The translations under genes and the position numbers were made by a program. From Methylobacterium tarhaniae (GTDB taxonomy: Bacteria; Pseudomonadota; Alphaproteobacteria; Rhizobiales; Beijerinckiaceae), in NCBI RefSeq assembly GCF_001043955.1, contig NZ_LABZ01000059.1, positions 1 to 64,000 of the forward strand: a stretch of 64,000 nt of DNA, read 5' to 3'. Each line of letters starts with the position of its first letter. Position 1 is the first letter of the stretch. Shown here piece after piece: positions 35,518 through 46,595 of this stretch. The notes beneath the pieces were generated by a model. It did no database searches, was not told the DNA's origin, and was given only the letters and a program-made list of their open reading frames with translations.

Positions 35518-36259
35518 CGCCGGCGGCACCGTTCGGCGTGCCGGAAGGAGGCCCGGAGAGAAGCGAGAGGTGCGAGTTCACCCTCTCGTCGAGGCGGCAG
35601 GTCTGCCGGGACATACCCTGCAACGAGACCGGCGCAGATCGTCTTCCTGGCCAGTCTATCGCGGGCCGCTCCGCCATACACCGGCAAGCTTGCAAGTCGA
35701 ACCGGCCAGTCGTCGTGCATCCAGTCTGAAGAGCCTGGCCCTCTCTGCCTCCGGACGCTTCCGCGCATGACAGCGGAACCGACTACGGCCGCTCCGGGTT
35801 GAATTGGCGAATAGGTCAGTCGCGGCCTCCGAGACTCGCTCGCTTCTCCGCGACGATGGTTTCGTCGTCGTCCGATGCGCGTTGGAGACCGGCTCCGGGC
35901 GCATCGCACCGGTTCCGACGACGAGCGGGTGAGATTTCGGGCGTGCGGTTTCGCGGGCGATTCGGTATTCGCCATCCGCTGAGTCACCCCGTCACCCCGA
36001 TTCGCCGCAACGCTTGGCGGATCATCATGCGCTGCACAATGCCCGGCGTGCGTTAGCACACGCCGACCATGTGCGCGCCCCGCTAGAACCTCCGGCACTG
36101 TTGCGAGATGCGGCTACCGTCTTTCGGCGGTAGGCCGAAACTTTTTCTTGCACGGTGACGCGCGGTACGGAACGGTACAAGTTCTTCGCCGTTACTGGTT
36201 CTCTAGCGTGAGTTTGCGTACCCCCCATCAGCCACGGGCCGCGCGCCCGGGGGATCATC
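35518..36259. other. 740-base region without a supported gene
   Basis: Open frames here are Arg/Ser-rich, lack ribosome binding sites and have no recognisable domain. Base composition is somewhat less GC-biased than coding DNA. The right end contains a hairpin followed by a T run at 36122-36145. It could hold a small RNA or remnants of a decayed gene. Confidence 0.4.
36114..36145 (+). terminator. terminator-like hairpin with an overlapping alternative stem
   Basis: TTTCGGC (36122-36128) pairs with GCCGAAA (36134-36140) and is followed by CTTTTTC, a good intrinsic terminator. A second stem, CTACCG (36114-36119) with CGGTAG (36128-36133), uses the loop of the first, so only one can form at a time. 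It lies about 115 bases before the small gene at 36260. Confidence 0.6.
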
Positions 36260-36451
36260 ATGCCCGATTTCGAGTCACGGAACCTCGACGACGCCGAGAG
36301 CCTCGCCCGCCTCGCCGAGCTTCTTCATCCCACGAAGGCCGCCCGGACCGAGGCCAAGGCCCGCGGGCGGCGGCGTGCCGCGGCCGGCTTCCTCCCGACG
36401 CAGGCCCCGGCGCCGGCCGGCCAGCCGGTCCCGAATCTCCAGCACGCCTGA
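36260..36451 (+). CDS. small hypothetical protein
   Basis: A 63-residue basic protein, MPDFESRNLDDAESLARLAE at the start, with a likely short helix (LARLAELLHPTKAARTEAKA), an Arg/Ala patch and a Pro-rich C-terminus. Host-like third-position GC bias supports coding. There is no recognised domain. It is convergent with the coiled-coil protein gene, the two stops being only seven bases apart. Confidence 0.5.
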   Translation: MPDFESRNLDDAESLARLAELLHPTKAARTEAKARGRRRAAAGFLPTQAPAPAGQPVPNLQHA

Positions 36452-36457
36452 GCGCCG

Positions 36458-37336
36458 TCACCAGGCCTGCGGGGTGATCAGCCCCTTGGTGGTGACGACG
36501 ACCCAGCTCCGTCCGCGGCGCTCGATCGCCTCGACCCGGCCGGCCCCCGGCAACGTGTCGCCCGGACCGACCTCCACGAGGCGGCGGTTGCGGTTCTCGA
36601 TCATCGCCATCCCGTCATAGACGTCGCGCAGCACCCACCCCTCGACGGTGCCCGGCTTCGCCGCGGGCTTGTCGGGCAGGCTGCCGGTCAGGGCCGGCTC
36701 CGCCGCCGCGACGTGCTTCGGGGCGACCACGGGGGCGACGGGCGCCGGCGCGGCCGGCGCCGCGGCGACCGGGATCGTGCCCTGGCGCTTCTCCGCCTTG
36801 TCGAGCTTGTCCGTCAGCGCCGCGAGACGGATCGCCTGCTCGCGGTCGGCATGGTCCTGCCGCTCGGCCAGGGCGGTGAGGCGCTCGGTCAGCGCCGCGA
36901 CCTTGCCGGAAAGCTCGCCGTCCTGGCGCTGCAGGCGCTCGAGGCGCTCGGAGATCTGGCCCAGGCGGGCTCCGGCCTCGGCGCGGCCCTTGTCGACGGA
37001 ATCGTGGGCCTGGATCGTGCGGTCGCGCAGGAGCGACAGGTCGGTGGCGAGACGGGCGGACTCGGCGGTGCCGGCCTCGACCTTGGCGCCGAGGCGCGCC
37101 CATTCGGCCTGCGGGATGCCGGGCCCGCCACCCTGGACGGCGCCCATCAGCGCCACCGTGGCGCCGCCGGCCAGCGCGCCGATGCAGCCGGCGCAGAGAA
37201 GGCCCGCCAGCGTCGTCGTCTTCAGCTTCAGCAGCCCGGACAGGCCCGCGAACCCGCTCCTGGCCGGAGCGGGCGCCTGGGTCGGCGCCGCACCGTTCGG
37301 GGCCGGCGCGCCGGCGACGTCGTTCTGATCCACCAT
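36458..37336 (-). CDS. membrane-anchored coiled-coil protein of unknown function
   Basis: A 292-residue protein: an Ala/Pro-rich cytoplasmic head, one transmembrane helix at about residues 38-65 (TTTLAGLLCAGCIGALAGG), and a long periplasmic coiled coil (about 80-190, with heptads such as ISERLERLQRQDGELSGKVA). After an Ala/Pro linker comes a conserved C-terminal beta domain (GWVLRDVYDGMAMIENRNRR, then VEVGPGDTLPGAGRVEAIER). This layout recurs in Rhizobiales proteins with no known role. An upstream in-frame ATG at 37378 falls inside a palindrome; the inner ATG is preferred. Confidence 0.7.
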   Translation of the reverse strand: MVDQNDVAGAPAPNGAAPTQAPAPARSGFAGLSGLLKLKTTTLAGLLCAGCIGALAGGATVALMGAVQGGGPGIPQAEWARLGAKVEAGTAESARLATDLSLLRDRTIQAHDSVDKGRAEAGARLGQISERLERLQRQDGELSGKVAALTERLTALAERQDHADREQAIRLAALTDKLDKAEKRQGTIPVAAAPAAPAPVAPVVAPKHVAAAEPALTGSLPDKPAAKPGTVEGWVLRDVYDGMAMIENRNRRLVEVGPGDTLPGAGRVEAIERRGRSWVVVTTKGLITPQAW

Positions 37337-37370
37337 GACCCGAGCTTCCCAGAAATCCAGGAAGGTTTGA

Positions 37371-37399
37371 GTAACCATGTTTGCTTAATCGATGGTTAC
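37371..37399. promoter_or_regulatory. 8-base perfect inverted repeat, possible operator
   Basis: GTAACCAT (37371-37378) and ATGGTTAC (37392-37399) are perfect complements separated by 13 bases. The site sits 35 bases upstream of the preferred start of the coiled-coil protein gene and about 65 bases past the stop of the dioxygenase gene. The spacing suits a dimeric regulator. Confidence 0.45.
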
Positions 37400-37465
37400 C
37401 GGGCCGATGGCGTCACGCCGCACGGAGGAGGCCCGGGCCTTCCCGGCCCGGGCCCGCATGTCCGG

Positions 37466-38437
37466 TCATGCCAGCGCCGGCAGCACCCGCTCGATCTCGG
37501 CCCTGTGCGGCTCGAGGAAGGCCGGCAGCTTCAAGGCCTCGCCGAGGGCCTCCGCCGGCTCGTCGGCGGCGAAGCCCGGCGCGTCGGTGGCGATCTCGAA
37601 CAGCACGCCGCCGGGCTCCCGGAAGTAGACCGAGCGGAAGTAGTTGCGGTCGCGCTGCTCCGTCACCTGCAGGCCGAGCGCCCCGGCCCGCTCCGCCATC
37701 GCTTCCTGCGCCGCGTCGTCGACCGCCCGGAAGGCGACGTGGTGGACCGAGCCGCCGCCCGAGCGGCCCGGCAGGAAGTCACCGACCTCCCGGAGCGTGA
37801 CGGATGCACCGAGCCCGGCGCTGCCCTGGTAGCGGGTGAGCGAGCCCTCCCGTCCCGTCTCGGCGAACCCGAACACCTCGGTGAGCACCCGCGCCGTGGG
37901 GGCGGCCTCGCGCAGCATCAGGGTCACGCCGTGGAAGCCGCGGACCGCGTGCTCGGCCGGCACATCGGCTCCGCCCCAGGCCGGCTCGGCCTCGGCGCCG
38001 GCGACGCCCACCAGGGCGAGCCGCATCCCGTCGGGATCGCGGAACGGCAGCACCGTCTCGCCGAAGACCTTGGCGGGGGCCTCGAAGGCGATGCCGGCCG
38101 CGACCAGCCGGTGCGTCCAGTAGCCGATCGAGCCCGCCGGCACCCGGAACGCCGTCTCCTCGGTCTGCCCGACCCCGACCCGCCCCGGAGCGACGTGCTC
38201 CCAGGGAAAGAAGGTCAGGATCGTGCCGGGCGCGCCGCCCGCATCGCCGTAATACAGGTGGTAGGTGCCGGGATCGTCGAAGTTGACGGTCTTCTTGACG
38301 AGCCGCAGCCCGAGGACCCGGGTGTAGAAATCGACGTTGCGGCGCGCCGGGCCCGAGATGGCGGTGACGTGGTGCAGACCGGCGGAAGCGGTGGTGGTGG
38401 TCGTCGTCATGGTGGTCGTCGTCATGGTGGTCGTCAT
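37466..38437 (-). CDS. ring-cleaving dioxygenase of the glyoxalase (VOC) family
   Basis: A 323-residue protein of the MhqO/MhqA type: two or more VOC modules binding one metal. It begins with a run of Met/Thr ([16 protein letters not shown]) and then [20 protein letters not shown], which supplies the first metal His. [15 protein letters not shown] starts the second half, followed by [12 protein letters not shown] (metal His) and [16 protein letters not shown] (metal Glu). Members cleave hydroquinones or catechols and protect against quinones. It is divergent from a LysR gene, which probably controls it. The exact start within the Met/Thr repeat is uncertain. Confidence 0.85.
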   Translation of the reverse strand: MTTTMTTTTMTTTTTTASAGLHHVTAISGPARRNVDFYTRVLGLRLVKKTVNFDDPGTYHLYYGDAGGAPGTILTFFPWEHVAPGRVGVGQTEETAFRVPAGSIGYWTHRLVAAGIAFEAPAKVFGETVLPFRDPDGMRLALVGVAGAEAEPAWGGADVPAEHAVRGFHGVTLMLREAAPTARVLTEVFGFAETGREGSLTRYQGSAGLGASVTLREVGDFLPGRSGGGSVHHVAFRAVDDAAQEAMAERAGALGLQVTEQRDRNYFRSVYFREPGGVLFEIATDAPGFAADEPAEALGEALKLPAFLEPHRAEIERVLPALA

Positions 38438-38440
38438 GGC
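38395..38440. repeat. short in-frame repeat at the dioxygenase N-terminus
   Basis: On the plus strand the unit CATGGTGGTCGTCGT is repeated with small changes. On the coding (minus) strand it gives Met-Thr-Thr-Thr blocks and up to three in-frame ATG codons. Copy changes would alter the length of the N-terminus without shifting the frame. Confidence 0.7.
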
Positions 38441-38521
38441 CGAGAACTCCCGGTAGGCGGGCCGGCGGGGAAAGCCGTCGGGATCGCCGCGATGGAGGCA
38501 ATCTAGGGATTGCCCCGGCGG

Positions 38522-38557
38522 CCAGAAATAGAAACAATCGAAACCCATCGTTTCTGG
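38522..38557. promoter_or_regulatory. palindromic control site between dioxygenase and LysR genes
   Basis: CCAGAAA (38522-38528) and TTTCTGG (38551-38557) form perfect arms nine bases before the LysR ATG. Inside them AGAAAC and GTTTCT repeat the symmetry. A smaller pair, CAATC-TAGG-GATTG, lies near 38500. The location is where a LysR protein would bind to regulate itself and the divergent gene. Confidence 0.55.
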
Positions 38558-38565
38558 ATGCGATC

Positions 38566-39513
38566 ATGCCGCTGCCCGATTTCGAGGCCTGGGCCATCTT
38601 CGCCCGAGTGGCGCAGACCGCCTCGTTCTCCCGCGCCGCCACCGAGCTCGGCCTGTCGAAGGCCACGGTCTCGAAGGCGGTGAGCCGGCTCGAGCGGCGC
38701 CTCGGCGCGGCCCTCCTGCACCGCACGTCACGGCGCCTCGCCCTCACCGAGGCCGGGCGCCTCGCCCTCGACGGTGCCGCCCGCATCCTCGCCGCCGGCG
38801 AGGCGGCGGAGGCCGAGGCCCTGGCGCAATCGGCCTCGCCGCGGGGCCTGGTGCGCCTCGCCGCCCCGATGTCGTTCGGGCTGGCCCATGTGGCGCCGCT
38901 CCTGCCCGACTTCCTCGCCGAGCATCCCGAGGTCGCCGTCGACCTGCACTTGAGCGACGCGCAGGTCGACCTCGTCGGCGACGGCTTCGACCTGGGGCTC
39001 CGCATCGCGGCTCTGGCCGATTCGAGCCTGCGCCTGCGCCGCCTCTGCGCCGTCGGCCGCTCCCTGGTGGCGGCGCCGGCCTATCTCGACCGCGCCGGGC
39101 GGCCGACGCATCCGCGCGACCTCGCCGGTCATGCCTGCCTCGGCTACGCCTACCTGCCGAACCCGGAGCGCTGGCACTTCCACGACGCGACCGGCGCGGA
39201 CATCACCGTGACGCCGGCCGGGCGGCTCAGGGCGAACAACGCCGACGCGCTGACGCCGGCTTTGCGCGCCGGCCTCGGCCTCGCGGTGCAGCCGGATTTC
39301 CTGGTCTGGGACGACCTGCGCGCCGGACGGCTGGAACGGGCGATGCCCGGCTGGTCGCCGCCGCCGGTCGGCCTCAACCTGCTGATGCCGCCGGGCGCCG
39401 CCCGGCCGGCCCGGGTCACCGCCCTGGTGGCGTTCCTCGAGCGGCGGCTCGCCACGGCGCCATGGGCGTCCGAATCCTTCGCCGGTCCGGGTTACAGAAG
39501 CGCCGGCCCGTAA
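38566..39513 (+). CDS. LysR-family transcriptional regulator
   Basis: A 315-residue regulator: an N-terminal winged helix-turn-helix ([40 protein letters not shown], about residues 10-60) followed by a linker helix and the effector-binding domain (about 90-300). [19 protein letters not shown] matches the CrgA/AaeR-like subgroup, whose members often control divergent genes for aromatic or quinone stress. It probably controls the ring-cleaving dioxygenase next door through the palindrome between them. Autoregulation is likely. Confidence 0.9.
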   Translation: MPLPDFEAWAIFARVAQTASFSRAATELGLSKATVSKAVSRLERRLGAALLHRTSRRLALTEAGRLALDGAARILAAGEAAEAEALAQSASPRGLVRLAAPMSFGLAHVAPLLPDFLAEHPEVAVDLHLSDAQVDLVGDGFDLGLRIAALADSSLRLRRLCAVGRSLVAAPAYLDRAGRPTHPRDLAGHACLGYAYLPNPERWHFHDATGADITVTPAGRLRANNADALTPALRAGLGLAVQPDFLVWDDLRAGRLERAMPGWSPPPVGLNLLMPPGAARPARVTALVAFLERRLATAPWASESFAGPGYRSAGP

Positions 39514-39583
39514 CAATGTGGCTTTACAAGGCCCGCGGAATCGCCGAGGGGGCGCATACGACCTTCGTCGTAGGACCGTAGGC

Positions 39584-39608
39584 GGCCGCGCCATGCGCGG
39601 CCTCTCCC
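39584..39608 (+). terminator. hairpin terminator after the LysR gene
   Basis: A perfect 8-base stem GGCCGCGC (39584-39591) and GCGCGGCC (39595-39602) with a CAT loop, followed by TCTCCCGTTTTG. The T run starts a few bases late, so it may be a moderate terminator. Confidence 0.55.
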
Positions 39609-39721
39609 GTTTTGTTAGACTAGGTCCTTGATTTCACCGCATTTTTTGCACCCGGCTCGGGTTCCCACACGGGTCAAAAGGTGCTCTAAGCTCGGTGCGG
39701 GGGCCGAGAAGGAAGAATGCG

Positions 39722-40009
39722 ATGAAGTTCCGCGTCGAGGTCGATTGCACCCCGGTCGAGGCACGCCAGTTCGTGGGTCTTCCCAACGTGGAGCCGCTTC
39801 AGGCGGCGGTGATGGCCGAGGTCGAGCGGCGCATGATGGCCGAGATGGACCGCTTCTCACCCGATGCGATCATGCGCAGCTGGTTCACCGTCTTTCCCCA
39901 GGGAGCGGACCAGATGCAGAACATGTTCCTCAAGATGTTCCAGCAGGGCTTCGGAGCGTCCCCGTCCCCGCCGGCCAAGACCGAATCGCGTAACCCGTCG
40001 GAGTCCTGA
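39722..40009 (+). CDS. DUF6489 family small protein
   Basis: A 95-residue soluble protein, MKFRVEVDCTPVEARQFVGL at the start, with PNVEPLQAAVMAEVERRMMAEM and a C-terminal FLKMFQQGFGA helix. This is the pattern of the alphaproteobacterial DUF6489 family, short acidic proteins of unknown role. The start was chosen from homology; the frame begins nine codons earlier. It lies 200 bases before aceE on the same strand but is probably a separate unit. Confidence 0.72.
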   Translation: MKFRVEVDCTPVEARQFVGLPNVEPLQAAVMAEVERRMMAEMDRFSPDAIMRSWFTVFPQGADQMQNMFLKMFQQGFGASPSPPAKTESRNPSES

Positions 40010-40212
40010 CGTTTTCGCCGGGCCGGGGACGGTTCCGGGTTTCCGCACCGCAACGACGCGGATGATGCGGATGCTCAGAACCGCAGCCAATGCTGGATGA
40101 GCTAAATCCTTGCAATATCAGATGAGTTGCGAAAGCATGGCGGTGGCACGAACGATGCTGACGTCTGCGCCAACTCGACCCGCCGTTCGAGTGTGACCTT
40201 AGGGAGGACAAC

Positions 40213-42870
<2,658 letters not shown>

Positions 42871-42988
42871 GCCCACGAAACCCGCGTGGCCGCTCCCCCC
42901 CGCGCAAGCGGGAGGGGAAGGCCTCGTGCGGCCCGGACAGGCCATCTGCATAAAGACGACTTAATCAAATCGATTGGGAGAGTGCGCA

Positions 42989-44299
42989 GTGTCGATCGAG
43001 GTCAAGATCCCGGATATCGGTGATTTCAAGGACATCCCGATCATCGAGATCCTGGTGAAGGAAGGCGACACCATCGGGGCCGAGGACCCGATCGTCTCGC
43101 TCGAATCCGACAAGGCGACGATGGAGGTGCCGTCCCCGTCGGCCGGCGTGATCGAGAAGATCCTGGTCAAGGTCGGCGACAAGGTGAGCGAGGGCAGCGC
43201 GGTCCTGCTGCTGAAGGGCGAGGGCGAGGCCAAGGCGCCGGCCGCCGCCTCCGCGGCGACCCCGAGCGCCGGCGCGGCGCCGTCCGCCGACACCGCCGCC
43301 CTGATGCCGCAGCAGGAGCCGGATCCGGCCAAGCCCGCCGCTCCCCCGGTCCCGGCGGCGCCCGCCTCGTCCGCGCCCGACTTCTCGAACGTCCATGCCA
43401 GCCCCGCCGTGCGGCGCCTCGCCCGCGAGCTCGGCGTCGATCTCACCGCCATCAAGGGCTCCGGCGAGAAGGGCCGGATCACCAAGGAGGACGTGAAGGG
43501 CTCGCTGGTGCGCTCCGCCGCCCCCGCGGCCTCGGCCGGCGCCGTCGCGCCGACCGGCGGCATGGGCATCCCGGAGATCCCGGCGGTCGATTTCTCGAAG
43601 TTCGGCCCGACCGAGGTCAAGCCGCTGCCGCGGATCAAGAAGATCTCCGGCCCGCACCTGCACCGCGCCTGGCTCAACGTGCCGCTCGTCACCCATTCGG
43701 ACGAGTCGGACATCACCGAGACCGACGCCTACCGCAAGGAACTCGACACCGCCGGCAAGGACAAGGGCTACCGCGTCACCCTGCTGTCGTTCCTGATCAA
43801 GGCCGCGGTCTCGGCTCTGCGTCAGCATCCGGAGTTCAATTCGTCGCTGAACCCCGAGAAGGACGCGCTGATCCTCAAGAAGTACTACAACATCGGCGTC
43901 GCCGTCGACACGCCGGACGGCCTCGTCGTCCCGGTGGTCAAGGATGCCGACCGCAAGGGCATCGTTGAGATCAGCCAGGAGCTGGGCTCGCTGTCGAAGA
44001 AGGCCCGCGACGGCAAGCTGGGCAGCGGCGACATGCAGGGCGCCACCTTCACGATCTCGTCGCTCGGCGGCATCGGCGGCACCGGCTTCACGCCGCTCGT
44101 CAACGCCCCCGAGGTCGCGATCCTGGGCGTGGTGCGCTCCAAGATGGCGCCGGTCTGGAACGGCTCCGAGTTCAAGCCGCGGCTGATGCTGCCGCTCTCG
44201 GTCTCCTACGACCACCGCGTGATCGACGGCGCGCTCGCGGCGCGCTTCACCCGCCACCTCGCCCACGTCCTCGAGGACGTCCGGCGCCTCGTCGTCTGA
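42989..44299 (+). CDS. aceF: dihydrolipoamide acetyltransferase (E2 of pyruvate dehydrogenase)
   Basis: A 436-residue E2 with one N-terminal lipoyl domain (lipoyl lysine in ESDKATMEVPSP, about residue 42), an Ala/Pro linker, a peripheral subunit-binding domain (HASPAVRRLARELGVDLTAI, about 130-165), a second linker, and the catalytic acyltransferase domain ending with SYDHRVIDGALAARF, which holds the active-site His and Asp. It transfers acetyl groups to CoA. The GTG start at 42989 with GGGAG upstream is preferred to an earlier TTG. It is 118 bases after aceE. Confidence 0.94.
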   Translation: MSIEVKIPDIGDFKDIPIIEILVKEGDTIGAEDPIVSLESDKATMEVPSPSAGVIEKILVKVGDKVSEGSAVLLLKGEGEAKAPAAASAATPSAGAAPSADTAALMPQQEPDPAKPAAPPVPAAPASSAPDFSNVHASPAVRRLARELGVDLTAIKGSGEKGRITKEDVKGSLVRSAAPAASAGAVAPTGGMGIPEIPAVDFSKFGPTEVKPLPRIKKISGPHLHRAWLNVPLVTHSDESDITETDAYRKELDTAGKDKGYRVTLLSFLIKAAVSALRQHPEFNSSLNPEKDALILKKYYNIGVAVDTPDGLVVPVVKDADRKGIVEISQELGSLSKKARDGKLGSGDMQGATFTISSLGGIGGTGFTPLVNAPEVAILGVVRSKMAPVWNGSEFKPRLMLPLSVSYDHRVIDGALAARFTRHLAHVLEDVRRLVV

Positions 44300-44330
44300 C
44301 GATGGCTAAGAGCAACAGCGAGGCGATCCG

Positions 44331-46157
44331 ATGAGCAACGAAGTCCGTCTGCCGGACATCGGCGACTTCAAGAACGTCCCGGTGATCGAGGTGCTGGTCA
44401 AGGCCGGCGACACGATCGCGGTCGACGACACCATCGTCGTCCTGGAATCCGACAAGGCGACCATGGACGTCCCCTCCTCCGTGGCCGGCAAGGTCGTGGA
44501 GGTGAAGGTCAAGCCCGGCGACAAGGTCACGGAAGGCGACCTGCTCCTGGTGCTGGAGGGCGCCGCGGCGGCGAGCACCGCGAAGCCCGCTTCCGCCGAG
44601 AAGGCGGCCCCGGCAGCGGCCGGCGGCTCGCCGCTCGCGGCGGGTGCGGGCCAGGCCGGCTACGGCTCGCCCGCCACCGCCGGCGGGACGGGGGCCTCCG
44701 CGGCCCCGGCCCCGAAGGGCGCGGCCCCCGTCTCCGGCGAGGAGATGCGGGCCGAGGTGCTGGTGCTCGGCGCCGGCCCCGGCGGCTACACGGCGGCGTT
44801 CCGCGCCGCCGATCTCGGCAAGAAGGTCGTGCTGGTCGAGCGCTGGTCGAGCCTCGGCGGGGTGTGCCTCAATGTCGGCTGCATCCCCTCGAAGGCCCTG
44901 CTCCACGCCGCCAAGGTGATCGACGAGAGCCAGGCCATGGCCTCGCACGGCATCAGCTTCGCGGCGCCCCAGATCGACATCGATCAGTTGCGGAGCTGGA
45001 AGGAAGGCGTGGTCAAGCGCCTGACCGGCGGCCTCGGGGGTCTCGCCAAGCAGCGCAAGGTGACGGTGGTGACCGGCACCGCCCGCTTCGTCAGCCCGCA
45101 CCAGATCGAGGTCGAGCACGAAGGCACCAAGACGGTCATCGGCTTCGACAACGCGATCATCGCGGCCGGGTCCGAGCCGATCAAGATGCCGTTCATCCCG
45201 CACGACGACCCGCGGGTGATCGACTCGACCGGCGCGCTGGAGCTGGACGGGGTGCCGAAGCGCCTCCTCGTCATCGGCGGCGGCATCATCGGCCTCGAGA
45301 TGGCGACGGTCTACCACGCCCTCGGGTCCAAGGTGACCATCGTCGAGCTGATGGACCAGATCATCCCCGGCGCCGACAAGGACATCGTCACCCCGCTCTT
45401 CAAGCGGATCTCGAAGCAGTACGAGGCGATCCACCTCAAGGCCAAGGTCACGGCGGTCGAGGCGCTGCCCGAAGGCCTCAAGGTGACGTTCGAGGGCGGC
45501 TCGGCGCCGGCGACCGACACCTTCGACAAGATCCTGGTCTCGGTCGGCCGCCGTCCCAACGGCAAGCTGATCAACGCCGAGGCCGCCGGCGTCGCGGTGG
45601 ACGAGCGGGGCTTCATCCCGGTCGACAAGCAGATGCGCACGACGGCACCGCACATCTTCGCCATCGGCGACGTGGTCGGCCAGCCGATGCTCGCCCACAA
45701 GGCGGTGCACGAGGGCAAGGTCGCGGCGGAAGCCGCCGCCGGCAAGAACTCGTTCTTCGACGCCAAGGTGATCCCGTCGGTGGCCTATACCGATCCGGAG
45801 GTGGCCTGGGTCGGCCTCTCGGAAACCGAGGCCAAGGCCAAGGGCATCAAGGTCGGCAAGGGCGTCTTTCCCTGGGCGGCGAGCGGCCGCTCGCTGTCGC
45901 TCGGGCGCGACGAGGGCCTGACCAAGGTGCTGTTCGACGAGGAGTCGAACCGCATCGTCGGCTGCGGCATCGTCGGCCCCTCGGCCGGCGACCTGATCGC
46001 CGAAGCCGCGCTCGCCATCGAGATGGGGGCGGATGCCGAGGATATCGGTCTCACCATCCACCCGCACCCGACCCTGTCGGAGACGGTCGGCATGGCGGCC
46101 GAGGCCTTCGAAGGCACGATCACCGACCTCTACATGCCGAAGAAGAAGGCGCATTGA
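44331..46157 (+). CDS. lpdA: dihydrolipoamide dehydrogenase with N-terminal lipoyl domain (E3)
   Basis: A 608-residue E3: an N-terminal lipoyl domain (residues about 1-80, lysine in ESDKATMDVPSS), an Ala-rich linker, then the FAD disulfide oxidoreductase. The FAD motif is VLVLGAGPGGYTAAFRAADLG, the redox disulfide is in GGVCLNVGCIPSKAL, the NAD motif is LLVIGGGIIGLEMATVYHALG, and the C-terminal active-site His-Glu is in HPHPTLSETVGMA. It reoxidises dihydrolipoyl groups with NAD+. The extra lipoyl domain is characteristic of PDH-dedicated E3 enzymes. It is the last gene of the PDH operon. Confidence 0.95.
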   Translation: MSNEVRLPDIGDFKNVPVIEVLVKAGDTIAVDDTIVVLESDKATMDVPSSVAGKVVEVKVKPGDKVTEGDLLLVLEGAAAASTAKPASAEKAAPAAAGGSPLAAGAGQAGYGSPATAGGTGASAAPAPKGAAPVSGEEMRAEVLVLGAGPGGYTAAFRAADLGKKVVLVERWSSLGGVCLNVGCIPSKALLHAAKVIDESQAMASHGISFAAPQIDIDQLRSWKEGVVKRLTGGLGGLAKQRKVTVVTGTARFVSPHQIEVEHEGTKTVIGFDNAIIAAGSEPIKMPFIPHDDPRVIDSTGALELDGVPKRLLVIGGGIIGLEMATVYHALGSKVTIVELMDQIIPGADKDIVTPLFKRISKQYEAIHLKAKVTAVEALPEGLKVTFEGGSAPATDTFDKILVSVGRRPNGKLINAEAAGVAVDERGFIPVDKQMRTTAPHIFAIGDVVGQPMLAHKAVHEGKVAAEAAAGKNSFFDAKVIPSVAYTDPEVAWVGLSETEAKAKGIKVGKGVFPWAASGRSLSLGRDEGLTKVLFDEESNRIVGCGIVGPSAGDLIAEAALAIEMGADAEDIGLTIHPHPTLSETVGMAAEAFEGTITDLYMPKKKAH

Positions 46158-46595
46158 GGCAGGTCTGCAAGGTGGGGCGGCGGCGACGCTGCCGCTCCGC
46201 TTCTGGATATCCTCACGGAGAGTGAGCATTCCCCCTCCCCCCTCTGCGGGGGAGGGTGCCCCACGGAGTGGGGCGGGAGAGGGGCAGCGCGACGGTGCTT
46301 CAGATGGCGCCCGTCATGAAGCGCGCGACCTCTCCGGAAACGCCGTCCCCTCTCCCGCCTCGCATCCGCGAGGCACCCTCCCCCGCAGAGGGGGGAGGGG
46401 AAGCTTGCGCTTCAGTTCAATTTCGTCTGTGTCACGCCGACCTGTTTGACAGGTCTGTACTTCGGAGTTTCCCGCAAATTTCAGCGGGATCAGACCCAAA
46501 CCTTGAGCGTTGCCCTTCCGAACGGCGCCCCCGAATGGCGCCGGCCGGGAGACGGCTTGCGCGCGCCGCCATCCCACACATCAGGAGGACACCCC
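46158..46595. other. 440-base gap between lpdA and maeB
   Basis: It contains the paired palindromic repeat element at 46232-46400. The 195 bases after it (46401-46595) end with the strong maeB ribosome binding site AGGAGG and probably contain the maeB promoter. No gene is supported. Confidence 0.5.
46232..46400. repeat. 169-bp element with perfect 29-base inverted ends
   Basis: The arms 46232-46260 and 46372-46400 are exact reverse complements (left begins CCCCTCCCCCCTCTGCGGGG). Each arm is itself a hairpin of the CCCTCCCC/GGGGAGGG type, so the element is two REP-like units in opposite orientation, as in bacterial BIMEs. Inner parts show weaker symmetry (GCGGGAGAGGGG on both sides). A single related unit lies at 53463-53496, and a weaker one near 42893-42925. 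Confidence 0.85.

Noticed and set aside
35481..36098. 205-codon minus-strand frame in the gap after the small gene at 35335
   Set aside because: Arg/Ser/Pro-rich, no ribosome binding site, no domain, and it overlaps an intergenic region with poor third-position bias. A decayed gene cannot be excluded.
46446..46595. 50-codon N-terminal extension of malic enzyme
   Set aside because: Homology to MaeB begins at [15 protein letters not shown], directly after AGGAGG.
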